A stretch of DNA of 64,000 nucleotides from Coprinellus micaceus (GCA_951394405.1 OX596346.1:124001-188000); one strand, 5' to 3'; positions 44,433-57,094 are shown, counted from the first letter of the stretch. Notes: generated from the sequence alone by a model not told the origin. Program-made: numbers and translations.

Positions 44433-46061
44433 GATCTCTTGGTTGAGGTCGGGTTACCAATGGTGTATTTATATGTGAAGTGGGGCATTAATGGCTCCGA
44501 TGCAAAAATCGAGACCCAACTTCAAAAATCCGAGTCTGAGCGATGATAGCGACCCAAAAATCGGTCAATACCTTGGTCCGCCGACGAGTGAGCAGTGCAG
44601 GACAGTCGGCTGGGTTCCAACTACCCAAACTTCACTCCGATATCACAGCAAATCGAAGGTGAAAAGATGGTAGCATTGGTGAAAGTGAGCTCCCTTCGCA
44701 CAACGCCAGGTTTGACACTTGCTTTTCTGGTCGAATAGGGTCGTTCGAGCTCGAAAAAAAGGCAGAGGTTACCGATAAGGCGGGGGTGAATGCTCGGCGA
44801 ACTCAGCTTCGTCTTGGACATGGGTAATTTCTTTACAAACGAGGTATAACGACACCGCCAGGACCCTAAAAATCACTCGAACGTCAATACCTTTTCAAGA
44901 GAACAATGCTGGTGGAAGTTTGGAACCCAGACGGACCCGCCGCCTCTGACGATTCGCCATTCTGTTGGATTCGGGGTGTTTCACCCTTCCGCAGGTGGCT
45001 TCAAAGAACAATAGGTATAAGATAACAAAGCTGGAGCTCACCTGACGAGATGCTAGCTCGCTGTTCTGCCATTTCGATGGCACTCCAGATCCCGCCGGGA
45101 CGAAGGTTGGGAAGAACAAGCCGCAACGGGCGGGAGGCTCTTGACCAACAACTGGATGTTGAGGCTGAACCCTCGCTATGAAGTACAGATTCCTGCGAAC
45201 ACCGGTTGCGAGGTTCAGTGCCCATCTATCGGTGGAGGTGTCGTTCAGAATATGCGCCCATTTCCGCAGGTTTATTCATCAGCGTGGTCACTCGATATCG
45301 GAGAAATGCATATACGGAGAAGTAGTGGCCACTGTCAAAGTCAGATGGCATTTGATAGACACCCTGTCACGGCGCTTCGTCGTTGTCTATGCCCACTGCC
45401 CAGATCGCATGACGGATGTGCCAAGTTCATGCCCAGGCTTGATAAGGAGGTGTTTTTGGGCGGTTAGCACCCCCGAAGAATCAGGATGATTGTATCCCTC
45501 AGCAGCGTCGCTGAATAGAGCCAAAAAGGTGCTTGAGATACCACTCACCTGATAAGATTGTCTACAATCTTACCCAGCGAGAGGGCGACCTGCATATACA
45601 GGTGTAATCCGAACCAGACTCCTCGAAGGGGGTCATGCTTACCGGGTCAACACGTCGAGGCACGTCCCATGCTGGTGATTTGACTAGGAATGGTAGACGT
45701 GTGGGTCATCATGCGGTCGGACTTCCTGTGAGAAATCGAAGGCGTACCAGAAGAAGTCGCCATCTCAAACCAAGGTTGGGAGGGCTGGGGAACTCGATGA
45801 TGGCGGCGGAGGAAAAGGGGCAGTTGCACGATATCACACCGTGTGCGTCCGCAGATCGCGTAATCACAGCACAGGAAAAGGTAATCACGTTACTGGCGCT
45901 GTTTTGGAATTCTGAGCGAGTCCGAAACAAGAACAACAACTTGAATGATTTTCTTCTCCCACCTTCCCTTCCTGCCACCCGCACCTCTGTTCCAAACCAC
46001 TGCTTGGATAAACTGGCCTCACCCTTGCCCGCCTCCAAAAGCGGTGTATAAACCGGTTTCA
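44433..46061. other. Divergent intergenic region inside the Plavaka element
   Basis: I see only the TATA box of the minus-strand gene near 44470. Frames such as 45141-45467 and 45635-46051 have no domain or repeat support, so I call no gene. Confidence 0.4.
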
Positions 46062-46681
46062 ATGGACCAGGCATCAAGGTCGTCGTCGCCCTCATCCTCA
46101 TCGTCGAGTTCGAGTAGTAGCAGTGGGAGCGTTGACGAGGAGGAGTACCTGGAGATCTGCACTTCGGATGAATCGGAATGCGGGGATTTCATGCCCCTGG
46201 ACATGGAAGTACGTACCCTTGAGATCGATGCCCCACCCCTTCCTGCCATACTCACTTTCTGCAGACGTCTCTCTCAGCGTCGGAGCTCGAGCAAGTTCAG
46301 CTCTGGACCAAGCAACGTCGGGCGCTATTCGAAATCGGGAAACTTGAGGAGGAGCTTGGCTTACATGTATATGGATGCGCTCGCGCCCTCAACCGTTTGA
46401 CGAATCTCAACCATGAGGTTCACTTGCTGAAGGAGAAGCAGGCCCAACTATCCAACGGAGCGTCGCAGTTGCGAGGCCTTGACTATATGCACACCATGCA
46501 AGAACTGACTACCCGCGACACCACACACAACGCCGACTACTCCCTTGAACAATCCAGTACATCCTCCGCCGGGTACTTTTTCCGCCGTGTTGGAACCCTT
46601 TTCTACGGCGAGCCTTCGTTCACCTCCTCTTCCTTTCAAAGTGGTTGGAATTCTATTTTACGGGCTGCAAGGCGAGGCTAG
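46062..46681 (+). CDS. Small acidic/coiled-coil protein of the Plavaka element (187 aa)
   Basis: The exons are 46062-46208 and 46265-46681 (49 and 139 codons), with intron GTACGT...CTGCAG in phase 0. The N-terminus is a Ser run followed by an acidic stretch (DEEEYLEICTSDESECGD). The second exon is helical with heptad-like leucines: SASELEQVQLWTKQRRALFE, IGKLEEELGL, LNRLTNLNHEVHLLKEKQ. This suggests a coiled coil. The C-terminus is aromatic/basic (SILRAARRG). A TATA-like GTATAAACC lies only 14 nt before this ATG, so the true start could be elsewhere. No family recognised. Confidence 0.6.
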
Positions 46682-46844
46682 CGGGCGCAGAGTATTGTTA
46701 TTTGCCTTCTGTATCATACCTTGTAGCATTTATTGTTTAATTTATTCCGGCCACGACATAGATGGAATCAAGTGTGATGAATTAGGGTGGGGGAGTAATG
46801 TACTACGATTACGTTCAAACGGAAGGTGAGTACAGGTCAGGGCG

Positions 46845-48316
46845 CTAGTGCTCCGTGTAGTCGCCGTCCCCTCCATCACGACGAGCTGTGGGCTCGACTG
46901 CAAGACCCAAGTCCGTGCAGTCGTGTAAGGTATGGAATCTGTGCATGTATACTCGACGGCAGGTGTCGCAAACAACGAAGAGCTGCTCAATATCTTCAGC
47001 GGTTAAGCCGGCACATTTGGGACGATGGATGGCGGACATGATGCTGAAGTCCGGCGCATGGACATCTTGAACGTCGGCCTCACAGTCGTGCCTTGTCAAG
47101 CTATCGACGAAGATGTGACGATCGCATTCCATGCAAGCATGCATGATCTTGCCGAATTCCGTGAGGGAGATGCCGAACCCCATAAATGTGGTGCATTTGA
47201 AGAGAATGTCGAGATTCGTCTCCACAACCCTCTTCGATGGTTTGAATTTCTTGATGCCCGCTTCTCGAAGGTAGAGGACATCGAGGGGCTGCCCTGGGAG
47301 GCGTCAGCGTCACCCAACCAAACCAAAGGCAGGACACTCACCAATGGCCCGAACCTGTTGCTGAATGCGGCTAGTGGTCGGATATCGGTTTCGCCTGAGG
47401 AAGTAAGGAGAGCGAACGCGCCGATGCAAGTACTCTAAAGGCACAGTCACTGGGACGAAAGCTTCACCCACGAAGGGGGATATGTCCGATCCCATGTCGT
47501 CATTGGGGTCATTAGGGCTGTCGAAACCATAACCCGCTTCGGAGGCTAGTTGAAGGGGAATTCAGACCCAAATTCAAGCTTGAAGAGACGAATAAAACAC
47601 ACCGGCATTGTAGCTCAAGGGGGTAGCACCGTCGGCCTCTCCCTCAGAATCCCATTCTGAGTATGTTGGTCCGGTCTCAGTTATGGCTCCCGTCCCACCA
47701 GGCATGCGAACGTCGAGGCCAGATGCCATCTCATCGGATTGCAGCCCCTCAATCCTGCGACTCATGCTGGAGAGGGGCATCGAGGGCTGGGGGACATCCG
47801 CGGGAACACACAAGAGCTTTGCACGGACTCGTCGAACATTAGGGGTGGATAAATCTGTCTCTTCAGGTACTATTCCAGGAAATGGGCAAGCGAGAATGTC
47901 TGCGTTTAGCCTGGCATCAGACCCAAGCTCTGTATACACGATCGAATAAAAGCGAACTCACCTCCCAGATCTGAACCACCCTGAGCTGGACTGGCTCGGT
48001 CGTAGGAACCAGGGCCACGTTGGGTAGGGGTTCCACCGTGCCCAGTCAGATACGCGTGCGTGATTGAGTAAGGTTTGACTCGGAAACGAGCTCGACCACG
48101 GTGAAGAACGATATCCTTAAGAGGAGAGATGTCGCGAAAATGGATCGAGAGGGGGAAGTCCGGTGTAGGAGTCGTCGAGGCCAAGTTGCTGGCTACGTGT
48201 CGGCGAAGGGCATCTGGGCTTGACTCTGTCTTGAAGTGCAAAGAAGAGGTGGTCAACCCTGTAACGACAGGAGTGTCGTGAACGGAGGGTGTGGTGGGAG
48301 TATGAACAGAGGCCAT
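46845..48316 (-). CDS. Zinc-finger-like protein of the Plavaka element
   Basis: It is multi-exon. Exon 1 (48316 to about 47962) begins MASVHTPTTPSVHDTPVV and includes FPLSIHFRDISPLKDIVLHR and RFRVKPYSITHAYLTGHGG. After an intron (GTGAGT...TACAG, about 47961-47932) follow ELGSDARLNADILACPFPG and later exons with PFVGEAFVPVTVPLEYLHRR. The last part carries two matching zinc-binding patterns, C-x2-C-x12-H-x-C: CMECDRHIFVDSLTRHDC and CDTCRRVYMHRFHTLHDC. They are separated by about 35 residues, including IMSAIHRPKCAGL. The stop is at 46845. It may be a DNA- or RNA-binding accessory protein of the transposon, which is inference only. Confidence 0.65.
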
Positions 48317-48743
48317 GGAGGGGAGGGATGGGGTTACCTGAGGTTGAAGGTCATATTATATACATAGACCCGGCTTGAAGTCGCCAGGGTCTTCCGTTGG
48401 TCAGAGGTTGACAAGGCTGGCAAGAGGAAAGAGAGCCCAAGTGAGGCTGTGCGGCCATTGGCTACCTGCATCAGCCAATTAAAACGCTGGGAAAATCATC
48501 GACGCTGATTGGCCGATCTTTGGGCGCTTGTTGGGAAATCTCCTGACGAATTTGGCACTTGAGAGATCTACAGACCGAGATCCCATTGCCAGAGTGCGTG
48601 GAAGTGACGTAAACACTATTCAGACCTCTACTGGAATGTGGCCAATAATCCCACAACGACCAAGTGCCAACAAATCTCCAATCCCACATCTTTCGAGTCG
48701 TCCTCACATTTGCCTCTCCCCAACCCTCCGTCAACATCCGCAT

Positions 48744-49406
48744 ATGTCAGAGACGCCTTCCAGGGGTGGTTCTACCCCGAGGTCTGTTAGGGGCCCTCTA
48801 ACCCGGCGCTGCTGTGGCAAACCGAGCTTGGGTCATCCAAGGGACTTTTGCCCAAATGGCGGAACGAGCAGTGCGCGATCCACCCCGGCACCGACTCCAG
48901 CGTCGACCCCCGCTCCCCAGGCCCCAGCTCTCCACGTTCAGAACGTATTTGCCGCTCCAGCCACTGCACCTATGGCTCATCACTTCCTCGGCCCTCAGCA
49001 CCAAGGACTCTCCATATCCGTCGTCGATGCCAACGGCGCCTCGGGCACATCCACTCCCGTTCCAGCTCAGCAGGTTCAAAGGCGCCGCATGACCACTCCC
49101 ACATTTTCCGACACGCACAATACCCAGTGGGAAGATGTCGTATATCCCAGAGAAGACCTCCGTGGCTCACAGGCCCAGTCCCACCAGGACAACCACCGTC
49201 ACATCGAGTGGGAAGTCGCTCTCGCTGGGTGGCGAAACAGGGGACGATGGGTTGTAGAAGCCAGAGTCATAGAGCGACCCAGTACCACTGTGGTTACACC
49301 CGTCTCCAGAGGACGCCAGGGTCGGGCTAGCATCATTTCGATGTTACTGGCCGCCCTTCTCGGAGCCGCACTTGCCGTCCTGTTTTTGGCTTCGCTTGCC
49401 CGCTAA
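48744..49406 (+). CDS. Pro/Ser-rich protein with C-terminal membrane anchor, Plavaka element
   Basis: This is a single 221-codon frame from the ATG at 48744 (MSETPSRGGSTPRSVRG). Near residue 24 there is a zinc-knuckle-like CCGKPSLGHPRDFC. A long Pro/Ala/Ser/Thr-rich stretch follows, then TQWEDVVYPRE and HIEWEVALAGWRNRGRWVVE. The last 20 residues form one hydrophobic helix (MLLAALLGAALAVLFLASLA) ending in Arg, a tail-anchor arrangement. No known family. The in-frame upstream extension to 48528 looks non-coding. Confidence 0.55.
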   Translation: MSETPSRGGSTPRSVRGPLTRRCCGKPSLGHPRDFCPNGGTSSARSTPAPTPASTPAPQAPALHVQNVFAAPATAPMAHHFLGPQHQGLSISVVDANGASGTSTPVPAQQVQRRRMTTPTFSDTHNTQWEDVVYPREDLRGSQAQSHQDNHRHIEWEVALAGWRNRGRWVVEARVIERPSTTVVTPVSRGRQGRASIISMLLAALLGAALAVLFLASLAR

Positions 49407-49999
49407 AGTGGGTTTTGGTGAGTGCTCTTGGATATAGCGAGATGAAGGGGCTGTTAACGACTCAGATCAGTGCTCTACACGTTTGTAGCCTTCCCGTTCC
49501 TCCATCATTGGCCTCCGTCGCATGCCTCGTGATATAGTGTTTGTTGTGTAGTCTAATATCGATCAATGGTATTATGGTGTGATATTCGGTGCATAAACAT
49601 GAGCTTTTATTAACGGAAACTTTCAAATACTATCAAAGGGCAGCGGTGAGCGTGATGAGTTCAAAGACGCCTGAAGTTTGGCGTCGCCGAGCATGGGATT
49701 TGGTCGTCGCTTTCCGCTTTCCGCTGATCATTTGAAGAAGCCCTTTCTGGGACGTTTTTCGCCGAAGATACAGTCTCCCCCTCCCCCCCCCTTGAGTAGG
49801 TACTTCAGGCTGAGGTAGACCCTGAGATCCACTGCCGATCCGTACGGTCCACCATAGGCGCCTAGAGATTTGATCTGGCGATCACCTTCCTAATATATCT
49901 ACCAGATAATTGGTGACATTGACGTGTTCGTTGCTTCCCACCCTTCCTTGCCCCCATCCACAACTATCTCACTTGCCATCGCTCACCGATACACACACG
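49407..49999. other. Intergenic within Plavaka element
   Basis: No gene. It includes a C-rich run near 49783-49793 and the 5' flank of the DUF6698-like gene. Confidence 0.4.
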
Positions 50000-51467
50000 A
50001 TGTCTGAGCCTCACCCCGATGGAACAACAAGTCCCAAGGGTCCACGATACGGGACGCTCAAGTGCCCAGTGGCTGTTGCCGGCCAGAAGCGGTCACATCC
50101 TGGGGGCGCGCTGGAGCTGGGTCCGAGGAAAAGGCCGTGAGGATGTACTCTAACGCCCGACTTCTTCGATCTCACCGCTAGCTTCCATCCTGTAGCGCTG
50201 CCGCCGATCCACTCGTCCACCATGGAAGGCATTTTGGTAGGACCGTATTTGCGTTCGCGAACATGCACGCCTTGCTCCTGGCTGGCTTGGGTGCAGACGA
50301 AGATGAGCCTCCCACAACGCAACAGTACGCCTTCCATCACATTCATCATCCTAGGAAGCTAACGCATTAGACAGGGAGCGCCGCGAGGCCAGAGTATTCG
50401 ACAAGCTATTGAGGATGGTCCCTCATTTAGAGGAGCGACTCTTCAACGAGTCTTGCGACGAAACCGAGGTCATCGCAATCGCCACCTTGGTTCGTCCTCC
50501 CCCCCTGCCTCAGGACATTTCTCACCCAGCTCCGTAGCTTCAGAAAGGGACCTCGAGCGCCCGCTCGGACGACACGAAGAGCCTGAAGGGGGCCATTCTC
50601 GACTGGATCGTTCCATCTGAGGACGAACCATTGCGACCCCCCCTCGCACGGAACACGAAGATCGACCGGGGCTTCAATCACTCAAGGACGGGATTCCTAC
50701 TCTGCCCTGCTGGCTTGGACTGGAGTGATGAAGAGTGGGTTCATTACTGTTCTTTCTCCATATATACGTATTAAAAATTCCACTGCAGGACGAAGAAGAA
50801 CCTCAAGAACAAGGTCCTGGTGGTACCAGGGAATCACTGGCCCATCTTTCTGTATCGCGGTGAAGAGTACGACCCTGAAGATCCGTGGCGGGGCTTTTGC
50901 CGAAGCAAGCTTCTTGTCTGCGTGAGTCCAATCGTCCTCGACTTGTAGTCCCAGCTTCCGCGTTCTGATCAATGTCATCACCCAGGGATACAAGCATATT
51001 TTTACCTCTCCAAGCTCTGTCGATGATGATCCCCGGGCGACTAGGTCTGGGAACGCTCGCCTCCATGGCATGACCCACGTTACCCCAGCCTCCATCGCAT
51101 ACGTCGCGACTCAGGTATGTTGATAATGACCTTAGATCGACAACCATTAGTGATGCATGCCTACTAGGTTCGGTTCGGGCTCTCCTCTGCCAGTATCTTC
51201 TGCCGTACCGACAAGGAAACGGACTCGGAAACGTTCTACACTTCCTTACTGGAACTCTTCGAAGATCCGGAGGAGCAGGATGAGGTCAGGGACCTCATCG
51301 CTTGGTGGAATCGGCAGATCTTCCCTTCTTTCTCCAATATTGCTCGTCTCATCCCCACTAATAGCGTGCTTTCGAAGATGAAAGCGAAGCGTGCTGCACT
51401 GAAAGTCATCGACGCTAACAAGCAGCCGGGCCCGAGCGGTTCATCAGAGGGGCAGCGCAATGAGTAG
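50000..51467 (+). CDS. DUF6698-like protein carried by the Plavaka element
   Basis: Exon 1 starts at MSEPHPDGTTSPKGPRYG and is spliced (GTGAGG...CTGTAG) into ADPLVHHGRHFGRTVFAFAN. Then come RVFDKLLRMVPHLEERLFNE, SLKGAILDWIVPSEDEPL, KIDRGFNHSRTGFLLCPAGL (followed by DW), PGNHWPIFLYRGEEYDPEDP, YKHIFTSPSSVDDDPRATRS, HGMTHVTPASIAYVATQ and FYTSLLELFEDPEEQDEVRD ending with LIAWWNRQIFPSFS. About five introns of 45-60 nt are consistent with these joins. I recall this conserved order as the basidiomycete domain of unknown function DUF6698, often found near DNA transposons. The assignment is from memory. All segments are open, so this copy may be expressed. Confidence 0.65.
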
Positions 51468-52339
51468 ACGGTGTATATACTGGTAGTGATCCTATTACAG
51501 TAGAATTTGAATTAATATCCGATCAACGAATGGTGTGGCTGAATCGCCGGATGAGGTGGACCGTAGCGTGCTCATTTGGTGTACCCCCTGTCACGGCTCG
51601 GAAACCATGATACCTGTTACCAACACTGACCGGTCTGCTATAAAAGGCCCAGTCAGGTTGGGGATAGCAAGAAAGGCTGACCGTTGTCGATCCAGACAGG
51701 TATGGATATTTTGTGAACATGTATCTGCCAGGCATTGTCTGACCCGAGCATCGAACCCTTGGGTAGTGGGACAGCCTGGAGCGGCCGATCACGCGGGTCC
51801 AGCCAGGCGCGAGGAGATCATGACGGCGAACGGTGAACGTCCAGCAAACCATTCCCGCGATGGCAAGACATGCGATGTGTGGTCAGATCGCTGAAGTCTT
51901 GCCGTTCGATTTCAAACTACTAGAGGTTGTCACTTAAGCCCCCCCGGTGACAAACGTTCGTGTCGGGGGATGTTGGCCAGGCCTACCAGGCTGGCGATGA
52001 TCCGCAATACGGATCAACGACGACAAATCCCACAAAGTGCATCTGGGCTTACATGGCAAGGCGAGCCCGACAAAAGTGATAACCAGTGGTCAATGAGCGG
52101 CCAGGGCTTTGCCAGGATGAGCAGTTGGTGCAAGGGTGGCGATGTTGATAGCGTATGGATCCACCAATTGTCAGCTGTGTGATCCTGCATGACTTGGCAA
52201 TGGCTGGATAGTATAGCGTCGATTATATTAAAGGGTCAAACTGTCTGCAATAATTGCGGACATTACATCGGTTATAATGGTGTATAAGGCTATTTCAAAA
52301 GGTATAAGGGTTTATCCGTCAAACACACATTCCCTGATG
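51468..52339. other. Right subterminal region of Plavaka element
   Basis: No gene. TTGGCCAGG, GGCAAGGC and CTTGGCAATGGC-type words recur as at the left end. The element ends with ACATTCCCTGATG at 52339. Confidence 0.4.
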
Positions 52340-52767
52340 TCGGAGCTCGAACCCCTATCTCGCGCATCACCACTACCCTCCCCTCACTGCCGGCAGCGAG
52401 GGCGAAGTCGCCGACATTCTCCAAGTTCCCTCCTCCACTGCCGGCACAGCGAGGGAGGGAAGAAAGAGAAGTGCGAGTGGACACACGATGTCCCCCATAT
52501 TTATCACCGGCTAAAGCTTGGCCGAGCGTGCCATGCTTAACCGTGTTTGTTTTCGTTCAACGAAGTCGCCTCGTGATTTCGCAACGCGACGCGACTGTTT
52601 GGATCGGCCAAATACCGAGGGGGTATATAAGTCCGTGCCTTTCTACCAAAGACCTCATCCCCTCTCTTCCCTCGACCACCACCACCGGACTTGGTGTCGA
52701 GGGGCTTTGCAGGGAAAGGCGCGTCGGCCTTTGGGTTGGCGTCGGCGGGACTTGGGGCCATCAGGGG

Positions 52768-53286
52768 TAAGGGTCCAACGTATTAAAGTACTTACTGAGT
52801 ATACTCAGTATTCTATGCAGTAGATACTGATTGGGAGTAGGTGGAATTTAAAAGATTAAGTACTCACTAGTTAATCACTACTCAGTTTCCTACTCAGTAG
52901 TCAAAGCGGGGCAGAATTGAGCCGGCAGTGACTCAGTGTGAGCGCAGATGGCGCAATCGAGTGTTTGCACATGGTACATGCCTCGCCGGATGGTTGCCGC
53001 CAATTGTTTGGCTCAGATGGTCTTGCGCTGCAGACGCTGTAAGATGGACCCACAAGCGTTTATAGGGCACAATCCAAGAGTGTTTATATGCCCTGTCTGT
53101 GTGATAATGACCTATTTATTCAAAGAGTGCCTATAAGATGTTGAAACACCAGTCAGGAAGCTATACACATCAAGAAGGCGCCTCTATGGCGCTTCCGCCG
53201 TGTTCCACTCCGCCGTGTTTGCACCATCAATCCTCGTGAACAAGATATAATCCCCCCTTGCCGGTCAAATTTCCCCCCAACCAACA
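52768..53286. other. Left subterminal region of hAT element
   Basis: Repeated TACTCAGT/ACTCAGTAG words lie between 52790 and 52935. No gene before the transposase ATG at 53287. Confidence 0.5.
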
Positions 53287-56200
53287 ATGGCCCCTCCCCC
53301 AAATCCTTTCCAGGAGTTCATGGCCCTCAATGAGGAGCTCACCAGCCTCGTTCAGAGCCTCCCCACCTCAATACCAGCCACCAAAGCGAAGTCACGCATA
53401 GTCACAGTTTTCACCAACATCCCCGTCCCGAAGAATCCCCTCGAGCTGTGGGAGGTCTTCGACAAGCGGTTCAATGCCCTCTTTGGGGAGGACCTTCGAG
53501 ACGTGAAGACTGGGCGCTTGCCCAATGTCCAGCGGGGCAAGCACGGCCTAGATCTGGTACTCACCTATATTCGAGAGATGATCTCCTCGGGCACTCTTGA
53601 CTGGGGTGCTGCCATACCGAAGATGCAGAGGCTCGTCAACGAGGTGAAGGCTGTGAAGTGAGTGATATATTTTCAAACGAGTTCCGAGCTGACGTGCATG
53701 TACTTAGGTCCGCCGCTCCTGCACCCAAATCTGGCGCTGCGGCAAAGGGGAAGAAGGCGAGCGGAGGAAAGGGGAAAGGGAAGGGAACAGCACTCGCTGA
53801 TGTACTGGGGTCGGACGACGAAGACGATGGCGATTACGCACCTCCTAGACGTGAACGGAGGGATACCGATGATGAATCGGACGGGGAATTCCCCAAGACC
53901 ATCCACGATGTAGACGGAGAGGAGTTCAGCGTCGAGACTGACGCCTTTCGTGAGCTAGTGAGTCCTCTTACCATGTTCAGGATCCTGTCCTGATTATCGA
54001 CGGGTTTAGATGGAAGCACGCACTGCAAAAAAGGCCCAATCGAAGGATACTACACCCTCATCATCTGCCCCCACTCGGTCAAACCCTCTCAAGGTTTGTC
54101 GCACTCAACGACATTCCCTACCTATCTAATCCAGATCTCCATAGCGTACCGTATCAACGTTCGTTGAGGTCGCCGATTCAGGCGATGAGTCGGATGGTGG
54201 TTCGGCACTGCGCAAGGTCAACGCCACAGCCACTGCTGCGACGGGCTCACGGCGAGGTCCCAAGAGTGCTGCTAAGGACGAGTTCAAGCCACCCTATCCT
54301 GATACCGTCAAGGAGAAGGGAAAGACCTTTTTAAAGTGGGTGTATCCATGCAAGCACTGCGGATCGTGAGTGGCGATGTGTTGTTGACGCTTTGATCGTG
54401 TTTGCTAACACCATCGTCGTCATCACCAGTAAACGAAAGTTTACTCGCACCATCGACTATCCTGGGTGCAAGATCGAAGACGAACCCCACCTCCCCAAGA
54501 CCAGCAACCTTGCTGCCCATCTCCGGCTCGAATGTAAGCCCTACCAGGTGAAGAAGGCTGCACTCGCAGCTGGGGAAGCTGCCGAGGAAGAGGCAGGTGA
54601 AGATTCAGGGCCCAGCGGCTTCAACACCAAGCCTGTCCGCGACGTCATGGCCGAGTGGTTCAAGAAAGGCGAACTCGACCCCGCCGTGAATCCAACGCAG
54701 GCCGGATTCCTGAAGATCTTTGCTCTGTGGATCCTCGATGAAGACCTTCCGTGGACGACTGGCGAGGCACCCATGCTCCACAAACTCTTCCGGTACCTCA
54801 AGATCAAGCAGAACCTCCCAAGCGACACTACTGTTCGCAACGAACTTGCACGCATCTATGCCGATCTGCATGGAAAGGTTGTGAGGGAGTTTGCTGTACG
54901 TTTCTTTCGAGTTTTCCGTGTCTACTCCGCTCTGATTGGCACCATTGCAGACAATCAAGTCTCGCATTTCATACTCGACCGATACGTGGACTACCCGGCA
55001 GATGACATACACATTTGCGTGCACCATGGCCTCCTTCATCGACGATGACTGGAATCTCATTGAGCGGGTAATTGATTTCAAAGCTCTCGAAGAGAAGGAG
55101 CATGAAGGTGTATACGCAGCGCGTGCCTTCGTTCAGGGCGCTCGAGGGATTGGGTGCTTGAATAAGATGAGTACTTGTTCCTTTGTATGCATTTGGGCGA
55201 CGAGAATTGACATATAAACTGTCTATACTTCATGGCCCTGGCCACAGATAACGCCACTACAAACGACGAGATCTTCCGAAACGTCAGCCGCTACCTGCTA
55301 TCACTCTACCGCACTCCCGAACACGCCGATCGCCACATCCGCTGCCTCGCCCACGTTATTAACCTTGTCGTTCAGGCAATCCTTGCTGGGCTCGATGAAG
55401 TTGACTCTCTATACAACGACCCTGTTAATGAGCTGCGGAATGACGACCTCCACGACTACTACCTCCAGAACAAGGACACCCCTATCCACTACGACGTTGC
55501 GACAGATCCTACCCAGGATGAGCTCGAGGCTGCGCGTGATGACGACATGGCCATGGAGTTTTTGGATGTGGGCGAGTTTGACGATGAGCTTCTGGGCATT
55601 GAGGATGAAATTGAAGATGAGTTAAAGCAACTCGGGTTGACAAGTGCTTTGAAGAAGGTGAGAGTGGCTCACTCTTGTGCCCTGGATACCTCCTTGACAT
55701 ATCACTGCTTAGCTTCGTTTCATCGTCAAGAAAATCACCTCATCTCCTCAGCGCCGCCAGCGCTTTTACAAGTTCTCCGAGAAGGCCTATGGCGACCGGC
55801 ACACAGACGAGAGCAGCAGGGATAGTGCATTATTGCGACTGCTGATGGTGGTCAGGGACGTCCGAACGAGATGGAACTCGACGTACGCCATGCTCGCTCG
55901 TGCTCTTCTACTCCGCGAGGTGAGTTTTGTCGCTCATCTTCATTTTCAAGGGCTTAATTGACGGTGTCATAGGCTATTGATGAATGGGTGATCCGCACTC
56001 CAGAGTACCGCCACATTATGTTAAGCAAAGACGAATGGAAGGAGCTTGAGGGCTTGGAGGGCATGCTTTCGGTGTGTCTCCCAGTGGCTCTACACCTTCA
56101 ATATCTCACCCTATAATGATCTAGCCGTTCACTGAGGTCACAAAGCAAATCTCCGGGTCCACATACCCGACCATCCCCTTCAGTCTCCCGATCTACTACC

Positions 56201-57094
56201 GTCTCCATTCCCACCTCAGCTCGATTTTGAGCAGGCCAAGCACTACGTCACGGATCCGCTCTGCTGTAGCACTTGGGCTCTCGAAGCTCAATAAATACAA
56301 GACTCGTGCCGATGATAACCACTACCTCAAGGTTGCGGCTGGTACGATGCTTCGGCACCACTGCAATTCCAGTTCACTGACAACTGTATACCCCAGCCCT
56401 TCACCCATCGATGCGTGCAGCATGGTTTGCCAAGACCACCAAGTTTAGCCCCAACCCCGACACGCATCGGAAGGACCAAGAGAAGAAGATTGACGACCTC
56501 AAGATCATTTTCAACGGTGTCGCAGAGAAGTACCAGGCTGAACTCGCTGAAGAGGAGGCTTCCTCGACCCCTGCTATTCCATCAATCTCGACCTCGGCTC
56601 AACCACTCCAGCACTCCGATTCATCGGGGAGCTTTCTGGCCGACTTCTGTGATGTCCCGGATGTCATTCCCTTGGATGTACCAACAGTCACACCTGCGGA
56701 GGCGCTTAGGGATGAGTTGAGCCGCTACTGGCAATTTGAAGGGGGACGGGGTGATCTATTTGATCCATTGGCGTGGTGGAAGGTACGTACGCTATTTTCT
56801 TTCACTTTATATTATTACTGATTGCCCCATGTATAGAAGAATGCACCTCGGTTTCCGGTGCTCTCACAGATGGCTAGGGACTACCTTGCCATGCCTGCCA
56901 CCAGTGTCTCTGTTGAGCGGACCTTCTCAAAATCCCGCCGTATATGCACAGAGCTTCGAAGCTCGCTGCACACCTCGACGGTCACCCAGTCCCTCCTCAC
57001 CAAGCTGTGGATCAACAACAAGCACTTCGACTTCCAGCTTATCGACCCCCCTCTGCGCCCCACAAAGCGACGTAAGATCTCGGAGGACGACTAA
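53287..57094 (+). CDS. hAT transposase with BED-like zinc finger and dimerisation domain
   Basis: The start is MAPPPNPFQEFMALNEELTS at 53287, and the stop is at 57094 after RRKISEDD. About ten exons are separated by short introns. A Lys/Gly-rich linker precedes a BED-like finger (KWVYPCKHCGSKRKFTR... HLRLEC). The RNase H-like core shows YSTDTWTTRQMTYTFA, TDNATTNDEIFRNVSRYLLS, HIRCLAHVINLVVQAIL, an acidic insertion (DDDMAMEFLDVGEFDDELLG) and DVRTRWNSTYAMLARALLL. Then come PFTEVTKQISGSTYPTIP and a C-terminal hAT dimerisation domain (MARDYLAMPATSVSVERTFS then KSRRICTELR). These are standard family motifs for cut-and-paste transposition in the nucleus. I found no internal stop in the exons I could join. 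The splice near 55165-55250 is the least certain. Confidence 0.88.

Larger units (their letters stand above)
33639..52339. mobile_element. 18.7-kb Plavaka (CACTA-type) transposon with cargo genes
   Basis: The left end CATCAGGAAAATCGGG and the reverse complement of the right end, CATCAGGGAATGTG, share a short TIR. The element is flanked by TC at 33637-33638 and 52340-52341, and the empty site is seen in copy A (GATTTAAT next to CGGAGCTC, 15027-15045 region). The terminal 300 bp on both sides are rich in TTGGCCA/TTGCCA-like words. It carries a Plavaka transposase (34251-39961), a repeat-rich gene (40324-44432), a small coiled-coil gene (46062-46681), a zinc-finger-like gene (46845-48316), a tail-anchored protein gene (48744-49406) and a DUF6698-like gene (50000-51467). 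Boundaries come from the empty-site comparison, so I trust them more than the short TIRs alone. Confidence 0.8.
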
